Position numbers and translations under genes: made by a program | Shown here: piece after piece, positions 34,840-46,939 of the stretch | How the letters are laid out: every line of letters starts with the position of its first letter | Position numbering within the stretch: position 1 is the first letter of the stretch | DNA from: Gibbula magus | Lineage: Eukaryota; Mollusca; Gastropoda; Trochida; Trochidae | Assembly (NCBI GenBank): GCA_936450465.1 | Contig: OW388296.1 | Location: 43,504,448-43,568,447, forward strand | Direction: 5' to 3' | Length of the DNA: 64,000 nt | The notes under the pieces: generated by a model | What the model saw: only the letters and a program-made list of their open reading frames with translations | The model's database searches: none | What the model was told of the DNA's origin: nothing

Positions 34840-36130
34840 CAAGGGGCGTTCAATAAGTGTTGCAAGCGGGCATTGGTGTTTACATAATCAGTGTCAGCTT
34901 ATAGCAGGTGTTACTATAGTCAAAACATAACATTGACACATGTCAAAACAATTTCTAGACATAACAATTATTTAGATATAATTGCTGCGCTGACCTAGGG
35001 GTCTCCATAATCATGGATTCTCTCAAACATGAACAACGCGCTGTGATCAAGTTCCTTACTAAAGAGGGATGCAAAGCTACAGAAATACATAATTGTATGT
35101 GTAATGTGATGGGTAAGGATGCTCCTAACTTTTCAACAGTTTGTCGCTGGTCTCTCTAGTTCAAGCGGGGCAGGGAGTCCTTAGACGATGACCCACGGTC
35201 AGGCAGGCCATCTGAAGTCACCCGACCGGAAGTTATTGCCGCTATCGAAAGACGAATTTTAGCTGACCGCCGTTTTAAAGTTTCTGAACTGTCTTTGGAA
35301 TTCCAGATATCATTTGGAAGTGTTGAAAACATAATTCATGACCATCTTGGTATGTCCAAGGTATCTGCAAGATGGGTACCCAGAAACCTCACAGCACAAG
35401 ATCGCCTGAAAAGAACCGAAAGTTGCACGGAGCTCCTGGATCGGTTTAATGCGGATGAAGCCAGGTTTTTGTCTGGTGACAGGTGACGAAACCTGGATCC
35501 ACCACTGGGACCCGGAAACTAAACTGGAATCCAAGCAATGGAAGCACCCGAGTTCACCGCCTCCCCTGAAGTTTCGCACTCAACCATCAGCTGGCAAGGT
35601 TATGGCGACAATCTTTTGGGATGCAAAAGACATATTATTAATTGATTACTTGCCAACCAAAACTACAATGAATGGTCAATATTATGCCAACCTAATGCAA
35701 GAATTGCGAAAGAGAATTTGACAGAAACGCTGTGGAATGTTGACACGTGGTGTTCTGATTTTGCATGACAACGCTCCAGTCCACAAGTCAAGAGTTGCAC
35801 AGGCCGCTATACGTGATTGTGGATTCGAACAGCTTAACCACCCACCCTACAGCCCAGACCTAGCCCCCAGTGACTACTTCCTGTTCAGAAACCTGAAATC
35901 CGCCCTACGTGGAAGGCACTTCCGGGATGACGAAGACGTCAAAGCTGCCACAGAGGCGTGGTTAGGGGGGGCAAACAGAAGACTTCTACAAAAGCGGCAT
36001 CAAAAGTCTTAAAGAGAAATGGAATAAGTGTATTGAGGTGAAGGGTAACTATATTGAAAAATAAAAGTAAAAAATTGACTACGCGAGTTGGTTTTATATT
36101 GAAGTTGCAACACTTATTGAACGCCCCTCG
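34840..36130 (+). mobile_element. Mariner element (1291 bp) with TIRs and TA target duplication
   Basis: The left end 'c(a)aggggcgttcaataagtg' and the reverse complement of the right end share about 26 bp (AGGGGCGTTCAATAAGTGTT, then GCAA). TA dinucleotides flank both ends (34838-34839 and 36131-36132). The length is typical of mariner. It is inserted into the satellite block. Confidence 0.9.
35013..36064 (+). pseudogene. Mariner transposase pseudogene (DD34D signature)
   Basis: Starts MDSLKHEQRAVIKFLTKEG at the ATG at 35013. The N-terminal helix-turn-helix region continues to DDDPRSGRPSEVTRPEVIAA. The catalytic triad is visible as VTGDETWIHHWDPETK, LILHDNAPVHKS and YSPDLAPSDYFLF, the usual mariner DD34D spacing. 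Breaks: TAG at 35158-35160, a frameshift near 35465-35480, TGA at 35719-35721, and a frameshift in a G-run near 35963-35970. The frame ends at a TAA at 36062. The copy cannot make transposase. Confidence 0.88.
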
Positions 36131-36132
36131 TA

Positions 36133-37246
36133 TATGTCAGATTAGTCGTGTACCTATCCTTGCCCATTTCAAATGGATAAGTTCTTCCTTTTGAATACTA
36201 ACACTTTCTCCCAGACTAAATAAACAATTTGTGATCACAGATAAGTAGTAAATCCCTCATTAATAGACATTGACATTTTAAATATAAATATAATACCTTT
36301 TTGTTTCCAATGCCCCTCATCATATGTCAAATGAGTCAACTACCTATTTTTGCCTATTTTAGATGTAAACCTTCTTTCTTTTGTTGAATACAATGTTTTC
36401 CTAACCTAAATAAACCAATTGGGATCTACTGATAAGTATGATTGGAGTAAAACTCCCCCATTACTAGACTCTCACATTTCCAATATATATAATACCTTTT
36501 TGGCTCCATATATATAATACCTTTTTGGCTCCAATGCCCCTCATTATATGTCAAATGAGTCATGTACCTATTTTTGCCTATTTTAGATGTAAAACTTCTT
36601 TCTTTTGTTGAATACAATGTTTTCCTAGCCTAAATAAACCAATTGGGATCTATTGATAAGTATTATTGGAGTAAAACTCCCCCATTACTAGACTCTCACA
36701 TTTCCAATATATATAATACCTTTTTGGCTCCCATTCACCTCATTATATGTCAAATGAGTCATGTACCTATTTTTGCCTATATTTAATAGATGTAAAACTT
36801 CTTCCTTTTGTTGAATACAATGTTTTCCTAGCCTAAATAAACCAATTTGGATCTACTGATAAGTATTATTGGAGTAAAACTCCCCCATTACTAGACTCTC
36901 ACATGTCCAATATATATAATACCTTTTTGGCTCCATATATATAATACCTTTTTGGCTCCAATGCCCCTCATTATATGTCAAATGAGTCATGTACCTATTT
37001 TTGCCTATTTTAGATGTAAAACTTCTTCCTTTTGTTGAATACAATGTTTTCCTAGCCTAAATAAACCAATTGGGATCTATTGATAAGTATTATTGGAGTA
37101 AAATTACCCCATTACTAGACAATCACATTACCAATATATATATACCTTTTTGGCTTCCATGCCCCTACTTCTATGTCAAATGAACCTTGTACCTATTTCA
37201 GGTGTATTTCTTCTTCATTTTGCTTAATGAATGTTTTTCCTAGCCT
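36133..37246 (+). repeat. Satellite with alternating ~202- and ~224-bp units
   Basis: The marker 'ccaattgggatct' (or a close variant) occurs at about 36416, 36640, 36842 and 37066, spacing 224, 202, 224. The longer unit contains a duplicated 'atatataatacctttttggctc'. Units 427 bp apart are more alike than neighbours, a dimeric higher-order repeat. The 63-codon minus frames at 36426 and 36853 are shadows of this repeat. Confidence 0.85.
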
Positions 37247-37725
37247 AAACAAGCAGACAGAGTCGGCCATATCCCCAGCCATGTGGGAAATTTGAATATA
37301 TTTATGCATTTTGAATATATAATGCATTTACTTTATTGAAAATTGTTATAACTCATAACTCATAAGTGATCAAATTTCTATATAGCAAAAGGCACATCTA
37401 GACTACTTGGTGGATACCTGTACAAAGTTTCAGCAAAATATATTGAATAGTTTTGAAGTTTGAGGCCGGAATATAGTTTTCCCTCTTCTTGGTTCTAAGT
37501 CCAGACTGTTTGCAATCGTAACAACAACAAAAAATTCTCAAATTTCTTTATAGCAAAAGGCACATCTAGACTACAAGGTTGATACCTGTACAAAGTTTCA
37601 GCAAAATATATTGAATAGTTTTGAAGTTTGAGGCCGGAATGGAAAAGCTCGGACGGACAGACAGACGGACAGACGGAGTTCATTTCTATATCCCCCCGCC
37701 AACTTCATTGTGGCGGGGGATAATA
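37247..37725 (+). mobile_element. Small element with tandem modules, (GGAC)n and hairpin end
   Basis: Starts 'agcagacagagtcggccata' with 'atatccccagcc'. It has two copies of 'caaaaggcacatctagactac...ttgaatagttttgaagtttgaggccgga', then 'cggacggacagacagacgga' and the hairpin 'atccccccgcca'-'acttcatt'-'gtggcggggga' (37691-37722). Sits between satellite units. Confidence 0.65.
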
Positions 37726-37935
37726 AACCAATTGGAATCTAGAGATAAATATCATAGGTGCAAAATGGTTCATTTCTAGACATTCATATTTCCAGTATAT
37801 ATATATATATTACCTTGTTGGCTCACATGCCCCTGAATATATATCAAATGAGTAAACTACCAATTTGTGCCTATCTAAGATTTTCTGTTCTCCGTTTTGC
37901 CAAAATACCCTTTCTCATAACCTAAAGAAACAAGT
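37726..37935 (+). repeat. Satellite unit right of the small element
   Basis: One diverged unit ('ccaattggaatctagaga...accttgttggctca'), showing the satellite continued before the insertion. Confidence 0.6.
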
Positions 37936-38672
37936 ATGACCAAGCAGACAGAGTCTACTTTATCCCCTGCCAAGTGGAAAAAGTTTAAGATATATTGAAC
38001 AATGATTTTGAGCTTCATGCTATAATAAATCCTTAATCACTAATTAGTCATAAATTCATGCTACAGAAGAAAGTGTACTTCCCAAATTGCAGTCATCTCT
38101 GTTTAACAATATACAACTTCTGTTCTGGAAGCGAATTGTGAAAATCATTTAGATTTCGACATGTTTTTCCATGGATATGCCTAAAAATAAAATTTCAAAG
38201 AATTTGAAAACCCCAAAAGACACATACACATGATGACTGCTCCTCACAGCAAGTTTCACTGAGCTAGGCCTTAAAACATTTTAGTTCTGGCTTGAAAACA
38301 AAATGTCAAGTTATGTTTCCTTGGAAACGGCTAAAAATAAAATCCAAAAGAAGTTGAAAACCTAAAAAGGCACATCAAAACATAATGACTGTTCCACATA
38401 CCAAGTTTTATTGAGCTAGTATTTACAGTTTTTGAGTACTAGTCCAGAAAGGAAATGTTAAAGTATGTTTCCATGGAAACAGCTAAAATTAAATTTCCAA
38501 AGAGGTAAACTAAAAACCATAAAACTCCTATCTACACATGTTTCCCATATCAAGTTTCATTGAGCTATGCAGTACGGTTATTCAGTTCTGGTCTGGAAAC
38601 GAAACCCGGATGCACAGACGGACGGACGTAGGTCATTTCAATATCCCCGACAACTTTGTTGTGACAGGAGAT
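37936..38672 (+). mobile_element. Second small element of the hairpin-ended family
   Basis: Left end 'gcagacagagtctacttta' with 'tatcccctgcca'; right end 'cacagacggacggacgtagg' followed by 'atatccccgacaactttgtt' and 'gacaggaga'. The body holds three copies of a ~150-bp module ('catggaaac', 'gttgaaaac', 'acatgatgactg', 'gagctag'). Confidence 0.65.
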
Positions 38673-38998
38673 AATGACAAGAATCTGGACTACCCTTGTC
38701 TTGCCATATAGCGGGGAGGCAATTTAAGAGAATTGTGCACTTTGTGACCAGTTCTTGAAATTTGGCATGGTGATAGGTATGGGTACAAGGTTTTCAGAAA
38801 CCATCGCAAACAATGTGAGATCGCCCTCTGGTGGCCTGTTTGCACAAATCCAAGATGGCCGCCGCCAAAAAACTGAATGGTATATGCAACTGTTTGTGTA
38901 ATCTTTTCAAATGTGTCATGTTATATATCAAATGAAAGCTCTAAGTACATGCTTTCTAAAAATGTATACTTTAAAAGGGTTAAGTCCTTTCATATTTG
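38673..38998. other. No gene recognised
   Basis: Unique-looking sequence including 'aatccaagatggccgccgcc'. No frame supported. Confidence 0.35.
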
Positions 38999-39439
38999 TA
39001 CTATTTTAAGAAAATGTTCCAAAATATATGAAAATTGTTATCGACATCCAAATCTTCATGTATGCTACAATTAGCATTGACTTACATTTATTAAATCAAT
39101 GATTAATTGTTTTTAAAACAATAAGTTGTTATATATATATATATTAAAACAATAATGAGAAAATGAGGTCCTTAAATTTATAAATGACTGCGATATGTTG
39201 TCCTCCAAGTAGTACAGGAAGTGCACTCATGCCCCCAAAACAAGGTTACACATATGACGTAATTAATTTTGGTGATTTATGCAAAATTTCGATGGAAATA
39301 AGGTAACTTCACGAACATGATTTGTTTGATAATTGCAGTACTGAGTTTGTAGAGTCCTCCTTGCAAACTTCTGGACTGAGATACTACTTTCCAAAAGACT
39401 GTTCTTACGGTTCATCTCCTTAGTCAGACCAAGAACCAC

Positions 39440-40095
39440 AGTATGTATTTTCGCTATCTTCTATGAGAAGGCATCTTCTAATCAAGGGATACGTGGGCTC
39501 CTACCACCTGCAATTCAAGATTACCTCCTAACCATATGCTGCTTTGTTCGAGGTCAATGGGTGGGTGATTGGCCACTAACTCTAAACGCCTGCACTGACT
39601 TGGGCCCATGTTTCATTGATTTTGGACACACAAATTATTCCCGTTGGATGCCTGTCTTCTTGAAAGACATGCCCTCCCTGCCATAATTCTACCCAGGAAC
39701 ACATTGACAAGAAGTTCTCCCTCATGGCACTTGAGCAGAGCCAAGAGCATAGCATTACATTCTTGAATAAGGATAGTGGAACTAAGGGTCTCTATGGACA
39801 GCCAGAGGAGAAGGAGGTGAGAAGTGCTGAGGGTCATTGAGGAATTATTAAAAAGGCATTATCTCAACAACAAAGAAGTCAACTTGGAACATGCAGAGTC
39901 CTTCGTTGTTGAACAGAACAAGTTCTGCGAGACCTCAAAGCCCTTCTCAGCCTTATCAATGATAGTTGTAAATCCCTAACATATGTACCAGATGCATGCC
40001 ATGGATGCACACTGCTACTCCACATTGGATGTTCGCTGTGGACCACTGAGCGTGAAGGAGGTTGCACAAACAATGCTGTGGCAACATGATCAGTA
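39440..40095 (+). pseudogene. Heavily degraded coding remnant of unknown transposon-like family
   Basis: Fragments such as NYSRWMPVFLKDM (from about 39635) and DKKFSLMALEQSQEH (from about 39708) remain readable. They resemble, from memory, conserved stretches of a large family of invertebrate transposon-associated proteins ('NYARW...', 'FSxMAIDQAHEQNN'). Stops and frameshifts are frequent, so no start or stop is proposed. Low confidence. Confidence 0.3.
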
Positions 40096-40161
40096 CTAAC
40101 AACATACATATAGCTGACTCATATTTGTATTTTAACCAGTGTATCTTGGACTCTGAATATA

Positions 40162-41514
40162 AAGTTGACGGGCATAACAAACAACTTTCTCTTTTGATTT
40201 AGGTAGATAAAAAAAACTACAAAGTCAATGAGAGTTTAGAAAATTGAATTACTCAAACAAATCATTTGTAAGAAATAAAAATTGGAAAATTGAACAATTT
40301 GATTAATCATACGATATGGACAAATGAGCATTGGGTCAAAATGTAGATTTCATGAAAATTATATCGATATTGGGGGCTTGACAATGCAGCATATTGAGTC
40401 ACTAATATCGAGTGTGTCCACCTCTGGCATTGATACAGGCAAAGACGCGTCTTCGGGCTCACGTAGTCAAGCGTCTGATGACGTAAGCTGGGACACATCT
40501 CCATTCATAGATGAGAGGTTTAAGCCATCTGCTGTCGGTTGATTGGAGGGTTTTGTCGACTCCGAATTCGCCTGTCAAGGTGGTCCCACAAATGTTCAAT
40601 TGGTAAGAGGTCTGGAAATCGAGCTGGCCATGGCATGACGTTGACGTTGTTATGTTGTTATGAACCATCCTAACAACATATGTTGGAGCATTATTGGAAA
40701 GGACTCCATGTTGTTGCCGTTGCAGAAATGGTAGGACAACTGGTCTCAGTACCTGGTCGATGTACACTCCCACCGCTATAAGGTCACACTTCAACAGCAA
40801 TTTGCCATTCTTTCACCTGCCTGCTTATAAATCCTCACTCTTCCATCGGCTCTTGATATAGCAAAACGACTTTCATCAGAAAAAAAGCACTCGACGCCAG
40901 TCACGTAGCTGCCAAAGTCGTGATTTAGTGACCCAGCATAGTCCGTTCCCCAGTATGGATACCAAAGGCAAGGAGTTTTTCAGCAACTGTCCTTCGACTG
41001 ATGGGGTGAACCAATGCCGATGCCGCTGATGACGTCATCATCAGGAAGCGGTTCCTAAGATGCAACGTCCTCAGGTACTGGTCTTCCCGCGCTGTCGTTT
41101 TCCGGGGTCTGCCTGTCCGTGGTCTGTTTGAGGTCTGCCTTGTTTGTTGAAAGCGTTGGTGAATATTCCAGACAGTTACAACGGAGCAACTGAACGTTGT
41201 AGCTCCGAATTCGAATGGCCCTTTCTCTCTCTGCTATCGTCAACCGTGGCATTCGTTTGTGTGTTTTTTTTGTACTGCAGGTGTCCTTCTTGTGTCTGTC
41301 ACTGTTTTTATACCCTTCCCGCATGTGGATTCCCCGAAAGTGTTAAATCACGAGCTTTTCGCAAAATACCTCAAAGAAGTTGTCTGATGTTGCGTTTTGT
41401 TGTAAATGTACACCAGACACAATCCGTGCCTTATTAATACTAGCCAAATAATACCTTGATATTTGTCAAGTTGATGAAAAAATATAAAGGAAAGTTTGTT
41501 TATGCCCATCAGTG
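40162..41514 (-). mobile_element. Tc1-like element (~1353 bp) with TIRs and TA duplication
   Basis: The reverse complement of the right end reads CACTGATGGGCATAAACAAA, and the left end reads 'aagttgacgggcataacaaa'. Both abut TA (40160-40161 and 41515-41516). The coding remnant is on the minus strand. Confidence 0.7.
40480..41253 (-). pseudogene. Tc1-like transposase pseudogene
   Basis: N-terminus MPRLTIAERERAIRI from about 41253, followed by a scrambled helix-turn-helix region (frameshifts) and PENDSAGRPVPEDVAS. Downstream pieces include NNAPTYVVRMV (the second catalytic Asp region, with Asn in place of Asp) and HLDRRIRSRQNPPINRQQMA near 40590-40530, a conserved C-terminal Tc1 segment. Several frame changes; not functional. 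Confidence 0.7.
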
Positions 41515-41809
41515 TATATCCGTTATTATAAGACATAACGGACTCCTTTCAGTTTAGGTGCACATTACTATCTGATTGCTGGATTTATATTGAAGAAATA
41601 AAATTTCAATTTAACGCAAATTTGCAATTTTGTATATATTTTGTGTTAAATTAGTAATTTGTATACACTGAAATATTAAAATGAAATTTCGACCATATTC
41701 CCCTCTAAAATGCTCTAGAATATGACCTTTGACCTTGAAATTGACCTTGAAATATCATATGTGTGACCTTGTTCTGGAGCCATGAGTTTCCAGTACTACT
41801 TGGAGGACA

Positions 41810-41987
41810 TCGGTAGTGATGCGTTTTGATTGGTAGAGTTGTTTACGCAGATAGTGTCTGCGTTTCGTTTCTGATTGGATAACATGGACCCAAGAGGAGG
41901 TAACTAGGTTAGGGATAAATACCCTTACTGTTTTCCAGCGCTTGTGTGTAGATATATCGGAACAATAGCGCTGGATTATCGAGGATG
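41810..41987. mobile_element. 178-bp insert flanked by 8-bp duplication GGAGGACA
   Basis: GGAGGACA at 41802-41809 and 41988-41995 flanks 178 bp that are absent from the other arm (39000-39265). The insert has two 'gattgg' motifs (inverted CCAAT) and 'ggataaatacc', plus 'ccagcgct'/'agcgctgg' near its right end. Its class is unknown. Confidence 0.6.
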
Positions 41988-42224
41988 GGAGGACAACATA
42001 CGCCAGTCAATTACAAATTTAGGGACCTCAGATGATTTTTTCTTATTTTATTTTTTTAAAAAAATATATACATATATATATAACAAGTTACATGTATTGT
42101 TTTAAAAACAATTATTCATGGATATAATAGATATATATCAATGCTAATTGTAGTATACATGAAGATTTGGATTATGATAATTTTCATATATTTTGGAACA
42201 TTTTCTTAAAATAGCAGACTTGCC

Positions 42225-42320
42225 AAGTCTACCGGTTTACCCGGTAGACTACCGGTTTCTAGACCATTCTACCGGGCTACCGAGTTCGTGGTATTTTCTA
42301 CCGGGTTTTCAAAAAATAAA
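42225..42320. repeat. Clustered 'taccgg' motifs
   Basis: 'ctaccgg' or 'acccggta' occurs about seven times in 100 bp, in both orientations, with irregular spacing. Confidence 0.6.
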
Positions 42321-43370
42321 ATTTAAATTTAAATTTAAAGCAATTTAACAAAATAAACATTAAAAGTCTTGTAAAATATCCATTCATAATGCAGCAAGAT
42401 TAATTTGGGAAGACAGCCAGTTTTTTGTAGCAAAAATATTGTTGAAATCAACTCTACAACGTGCGCTGGTCACAACAAGACATACTAATCGATAAATGAG
42501 CGGTGTAATATTTTTCACACTTCCTAACTTATTCAGTTAGTAATGACAAATTTATCAAGAATAATGCTATATAATCAACATTTACTGATTATAAGTCTTG
42601 CTAAAACCTAATAAGTAATATAATAGAACTACAAAATTGTCAAATCCTACCTGAAAATGTGTTTTCACTGTTATCGGATAGAATAGCAATGAGATTGCCC
42701 GACCACGTGTTTTGATTTTCAACATTAATTAATTTCACGTAACTAACACCCTACATATTTTGACCTTAAAGTCAAATAACCAACTATAATGTGACAATTT
42801 AATGTCTGATTTATGAATTACATTATCAAATTGCGACAATGTAAAGTCTACTGTGCAACCGGAAACAAAACATTGCTTTTCCTGGAATATGTTTATGTAA
42901 GGTGAAAGGTTAGCCAATCAAATGTCTCAGATGTCGTAAACAAGGTCAAAGGTGAAACTAGGTCACCCTTTGTAACAAATATATCACAGGATAGATTTCT
43001 ATCACCGTAGAGACTGGGACTTGGTTGCATGATATAATATATTTCTGTCACTTGAATAGCATTTTGATCAAAATATAAATTTGAACCAAGAGGCATAATC
43101 TAGTTTCTAAGGTTCAATTCCAACAGTATTTTTGTTATTGGAAAATGAAACATTCATTGATTCAAACAAACATAAAACAGTAGTGTTGGGAATCGGTGGA
43201 AATTTCATAATCGATCATCGGTTGGTGGCAATCTGACATTGAACATGTAAAAAAAATTCCCCAGGGGTATAAGTAGGAAGTTATGTATATCAGTTCTTGA
43301 AACCATATTGGAAAAAAAGTTATAACCAAAATAAAACGCGGCGGCGGTGGAAACTGCACTGATAGGTTTT
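42321..43370. other. No recognised feature
   Basis: AT-rich sequence without supported frames, RNA genes or arrays. Confidence 0.4.
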
Positions 43371-43374
43371 CAAG

Positions 43375-43495
43375 GCTGTGACCCCAGTAAGTATTTGGGG
43401 TAATGGAGTCACCAAATCTACAATTTAGAATCCCCATTGGCCAATAAGTCTGTAGACAAATTAATATTTGAGCTCCGTAAACCCAGTGGTTCTGG
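43375..43495 (+). repeat. One diverged unit of the 145-bp repeat family
   Basis: 'tttggggtaatggagtcacc', then 'aaatctacaatttagaatcc' and 'ccattggccaataagtctgt' match the unit at 14711-15725. The copy is cut by the SINE at 43497. Confidence 0.75.
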
Positions 43496-43496
43496 A

Positions 43497-43775
43497 GGTG
43501 AGGTGAGTTGGGGTTTAACACCACTTTCAAGATTATTTCACTTATATTGCGGCTGCTAGTTTTATGGCAGGGAGTAAGCCCGCAACGCCATGTGGCAATG
43601 CATGGCGGTGAAACCTGCGAGCATCGTTTGGAACTAGCCAACCATGGGTGGTACTACGCTGACATTCAATATAGCATGGCATCCAAACCTTAGTGCGTGT
43701 AGACTAGTTCTCTACTGAAGATAAAGTTGCCGTGCCCCTGGCGGGATTCTAACCACGGACCTCTTGATCCGAAGC
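43497..43775 (-). mobile_element. SINE copy truncated in the tRNA-like head
   Basis: Matches 13165-13485 from 'gtgagttggggttta' to 'cggacctcttgatc'; the outer A-box part is missing after 'gaagccc'. Confidence 0.8.
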
Positions 43776-43789
43776 CCTTTCGAGATACA

Positions 43790-44345
43790 ATGAACAAAGT
43801 CCAAAACTAGAAAGTGTTTTTACCCGTAAAAACAGATGTCTCCCCCTTCCTCAAATGCTCCAAACCTCTAAACAATACTATCATAAAGCACCATCAATGT
43901 TCTCTGTTTAATTCAAATTGTTGCATGGAAATAAAAAAAATAAAATTTTAAAATTATCTCTAACCCCAAAAAGGCACATCTGCATGGTATGGGGAGGAAG
44001 CATACCAAGTTTGGTGATGATTGGTCACACAGTTTTAGAGATCTGCTCCGGAAACGAAATTGGAACGCTGACGCCAACGCCGACGGGAACTCAGCTAAAA
44101 CCAATATGTCTCACGACCCTTCGGGGGGAGACATATATACGGATCAAGGGCAAAAATCTCCAGAAAAACATATTGTACGTTTCTGATTTTCGAACTCCAT
44201 CAAGGTATTCATGCCCTCAAGCAACAAACCACATTTGGTAACCCTATCTTTAACGGTTTTTGAGATAAACTGTCCCTTTCATCTTGGACGGACGGACACA
44301 CGGAGCCCAAATCTATATCCCCCTTCCACTTCGTGTTGGGGGATA
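43790..44345 (+). repeat. Two adjacent module elements with hairpin ends
   Basis: Ends at 44106-44135 ('tgtctcacgac'-'ccttc'-'ggggggagaca') and at 44318-44345 ('atcccccttccac'-'ttcgt'-'gttggggga') after 'ggacggacggacacacgga'. The minor frames here are not coding. Confidence 0.6.
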
Positions 44346-45004
44346 AAAATAAAGGGGGTGTCAGGAGTGCATTTAAAGTTGTGTTTTTCACCTCATAAAC
44401 CAGTAATGCCAAAAAAGATCAAAGTTTGAGCATTTCAACTGTTTATAATGGACATCAAATGAGCCAAATGTTAAGTCACCAACATTAAAGAGCCATCAAG
44501 GATGTTAGTGTTTCAAATACAAAATTATTTGTGGAAAGTATACTTATAACGTCAATTGCTAGAGAAATCTTATCTACAGCATGACATGTGATAAATAATT
44601 TTCATATCACGACAATGTAATGAAATTTGGTTTCAAAGAGAAGTATCACTTCGAGTGGCGCGCGCTAAGGGTATCTGACGTCACATAAACAGAATCCCCT
44701 TTGTTGCATAAAACGTACTACACAGTTTCCTAAGCGTGAAGGTTCGTCTTTAGCGCAAGTCGCCATAGAAACCCACGGGCTGCACATACTTTTCATGGAA
44801 GTTAGGCTACCTTTGTCACACATTACTGAATGTGTATAAACAATGATTCTAAATGTCCTAAGAACATAAAAATTATTGTCTCTTTAATGTACTTGTTATT
44901 GAGCTTTAAGACCAGCAAATTATGACAAATATAATCTCATTGATTATAAAATTCAAGCAAAATTCCTAGTTGGGAAAACATTTATTCCAATATCTGTAGA
45001 CAAT
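44346..45004. other. No gene recognised
   Basis: Includes a CRE-like 'tgacgtca' at about 44677. Nothing coding is supported. Confidence 0.4.
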
Positions 45005-45600
45005 ACATAATAAAACTAGAAATATGTGCATGTGATCTGATGCACTGTGATGTCCCCCGCTCCAATTTTCAATCAAAACTAATCTTTCAACCCTTACTTA
45101 ACAATGCTAGAGGAAAAGAAAAAAACTTTACTTTAATCGAAAAAGGTTACTCTATTAGCATAAATCAACTGCACAAAAAAAAAGAAAATAGATGGTAATT
45201 AATCAGGCAGGTCCCTACCCCCAATTTGCACTAAGTTGAAATTGTGTCCATTGAAAACGAGAAATAAAAAATTCAGAATAGCCAAAGTAGCAAAAGGCAC
45301 CGCTCTATCACTAGGGTCTAAGCAAATACCAAGTTTGGTGAAAAATATTGAACGGTTTTGGAGATATGCACTAAGTTCAAATTGTTTCCATGGAAACCAG
45401 AAAAAAAAAAATTCAGAATACCAAAATAGCAAAAGGCACCACTCCACCACTAGGTTTAACCACATACCAAGTTTCTTGAAAAAAATATTGAACGCTTTTT
45501 GAGATATGGCCCGGAAAAGAAAGCATTTCGGAATAACGGAATGACGGACGGCGGTGAAAACATTATGTCTCCCGAAAAAAAATTCGGGGGACATAATGAA
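45005..45600 (+). mobile_element. Hairpin-ended module element
   Basis: Starts 'aactagaaatatgtgcatgtg' (partial) with 'gatgtcccccgctcc'. It has two module copies ('gcaaaaggcacc...ataccaagttt...gaacg'), then 'acggaatgacggacggcgg' and the hairpin 'tctcccgaa'-'aaaaaa'-'ttcggggga'. The 5' 'atgtccccc' pairs with the 3' 'gggggacat', a short TIR. Confidence 0.65.
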
Positions 45601-46939
45601 ATGTTAAATAAAAAAACGCCAAAAATTATATATTTCGATTTCTTTCATTGCTCACAAACTTTATTTTTCTTTTGTGTCTTTGTATACACTGGCGAGCTAT
45701 ACCAAAATGCATTGCGCTGGAAAATAATAGACTTGATCTATATTTAGACTGGAAAACACCTTTACTAATTAGTACAATTTCTCGGCTTATTTGGGGTTGA
45801 AAAATCCATGAAAAATTAAGTGTATATATTTCACGGAGTTAGATTTTTGGAAATTTTCCGATATTTTAATCAACATCCTTTATGGCTCTTTAATACGCAC
45901 ATAATAGTTGACCCTGAGTCTCTTAGCACATTGCTTGTTTCTCTATAGGTTTTAATTTGATCAGTGTTTAGACTAGTGCTAGTGCTAGTGCTGAGGATGG
46001 GTACATAATTAAGTGTAACAGAGGGTGACAGTCCTTTCACAGATGTTGAGGGGGGAGGGGTGTTTGTGCAGGGGTTTGTATTTTTGTGAAGGGGTAGGTT
46101 AGACAGACTAGTAGAGGAGGGACAGGTTGATAGTGGGATGGATGACATTGTATCAAAGAAACCAGGACACAATTATATATGTAATAAATGTCTGCACAGA
46201 TTGTATTGGTTTGTATCATGTTGTATCATGATTTGGAGAATATATTTGAATTGTATAGGTTCTAACTTTGAGCATGTGTTCTAGATCATTGCAGGAGTTT
46301 CATTATTTAGACAACCATATGATCCAGTCATGTTGGTCTCATGCACTGACACTGATCATTTTTAGAGGTTTTTGTTTTAGATTTATGGCTATGAATTGTA
46401 CTTTATCTGAACTTTATTTCAGTCAACAACAATCACTATATAGCAGGATAGCTATAAAGCCTGTGGTTCTATTTTTACTACTATAAATTGAACAAAAAGC
46501 ACTTGAATGTTGAAATCTTGTGTAGACATATCTCTTGAAGCAGTTATAATTACATAATAACAAATCTCTCATTCTGAATTTAGCAGTTGTTAAACAATTC
46601 ACTCACTCACTAAGTCTTCAACCTGCGATAATAAATCGTGAAAGTCCTGCATGGCTCTTTTTTAGGAGATACCCCCAAGGCAAACATTTGGGAAGAAGGG
46701 ACATATTAAACACTAGATATCCCTGCTTACACTTTAAGACGCTGGTATTACTACTTAAAGCATTTATGCTTTGACTTACCTTGAAATAAAGTCATCTTTA
46801 TGTGATCCAAAACACCAGTAGTCTGTCAATCAGTTCTGCAACTTCAGGTCAATTTGAATCAAACCGCTCCGAGATTTACTGTAACATATTTAGTAATTAA
46901 TAAGAAAAGGAAAATCAAAATAGATATCAAACAATGTTA
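45601..46939. other. No supported gene
   Basis: A 100-codon Ser/Thr/Pro-rich minus frame at 45870-46172 has no recognisable motif. I leave it unassigned. Confidence 0.4.

Larger units (their letters stand above)
39000..42216. mobile_element. 3.2 kb composite element with ~250-bp inverted ends
   Basis: The arm 39000-39265 ('tattttaagaaaatgttcca...' through 'ctccaagtagtac') is inverted at 41740-42216, interrupted there by a 178-bp insert. Similarity ends abruptly at 'tattttaag' / 'cttaaaata' on the outside, with TA next to both. Inside lie a degraded coding region and a Tc1-like element. The element type is unknown. Confidence 0.6.

Noticed and set aside
45870..46172. 100-codon Ser/Thr/Pro-rich minus frame
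   Set aside because: Low complexity, no recognised domain, no splice or start context.
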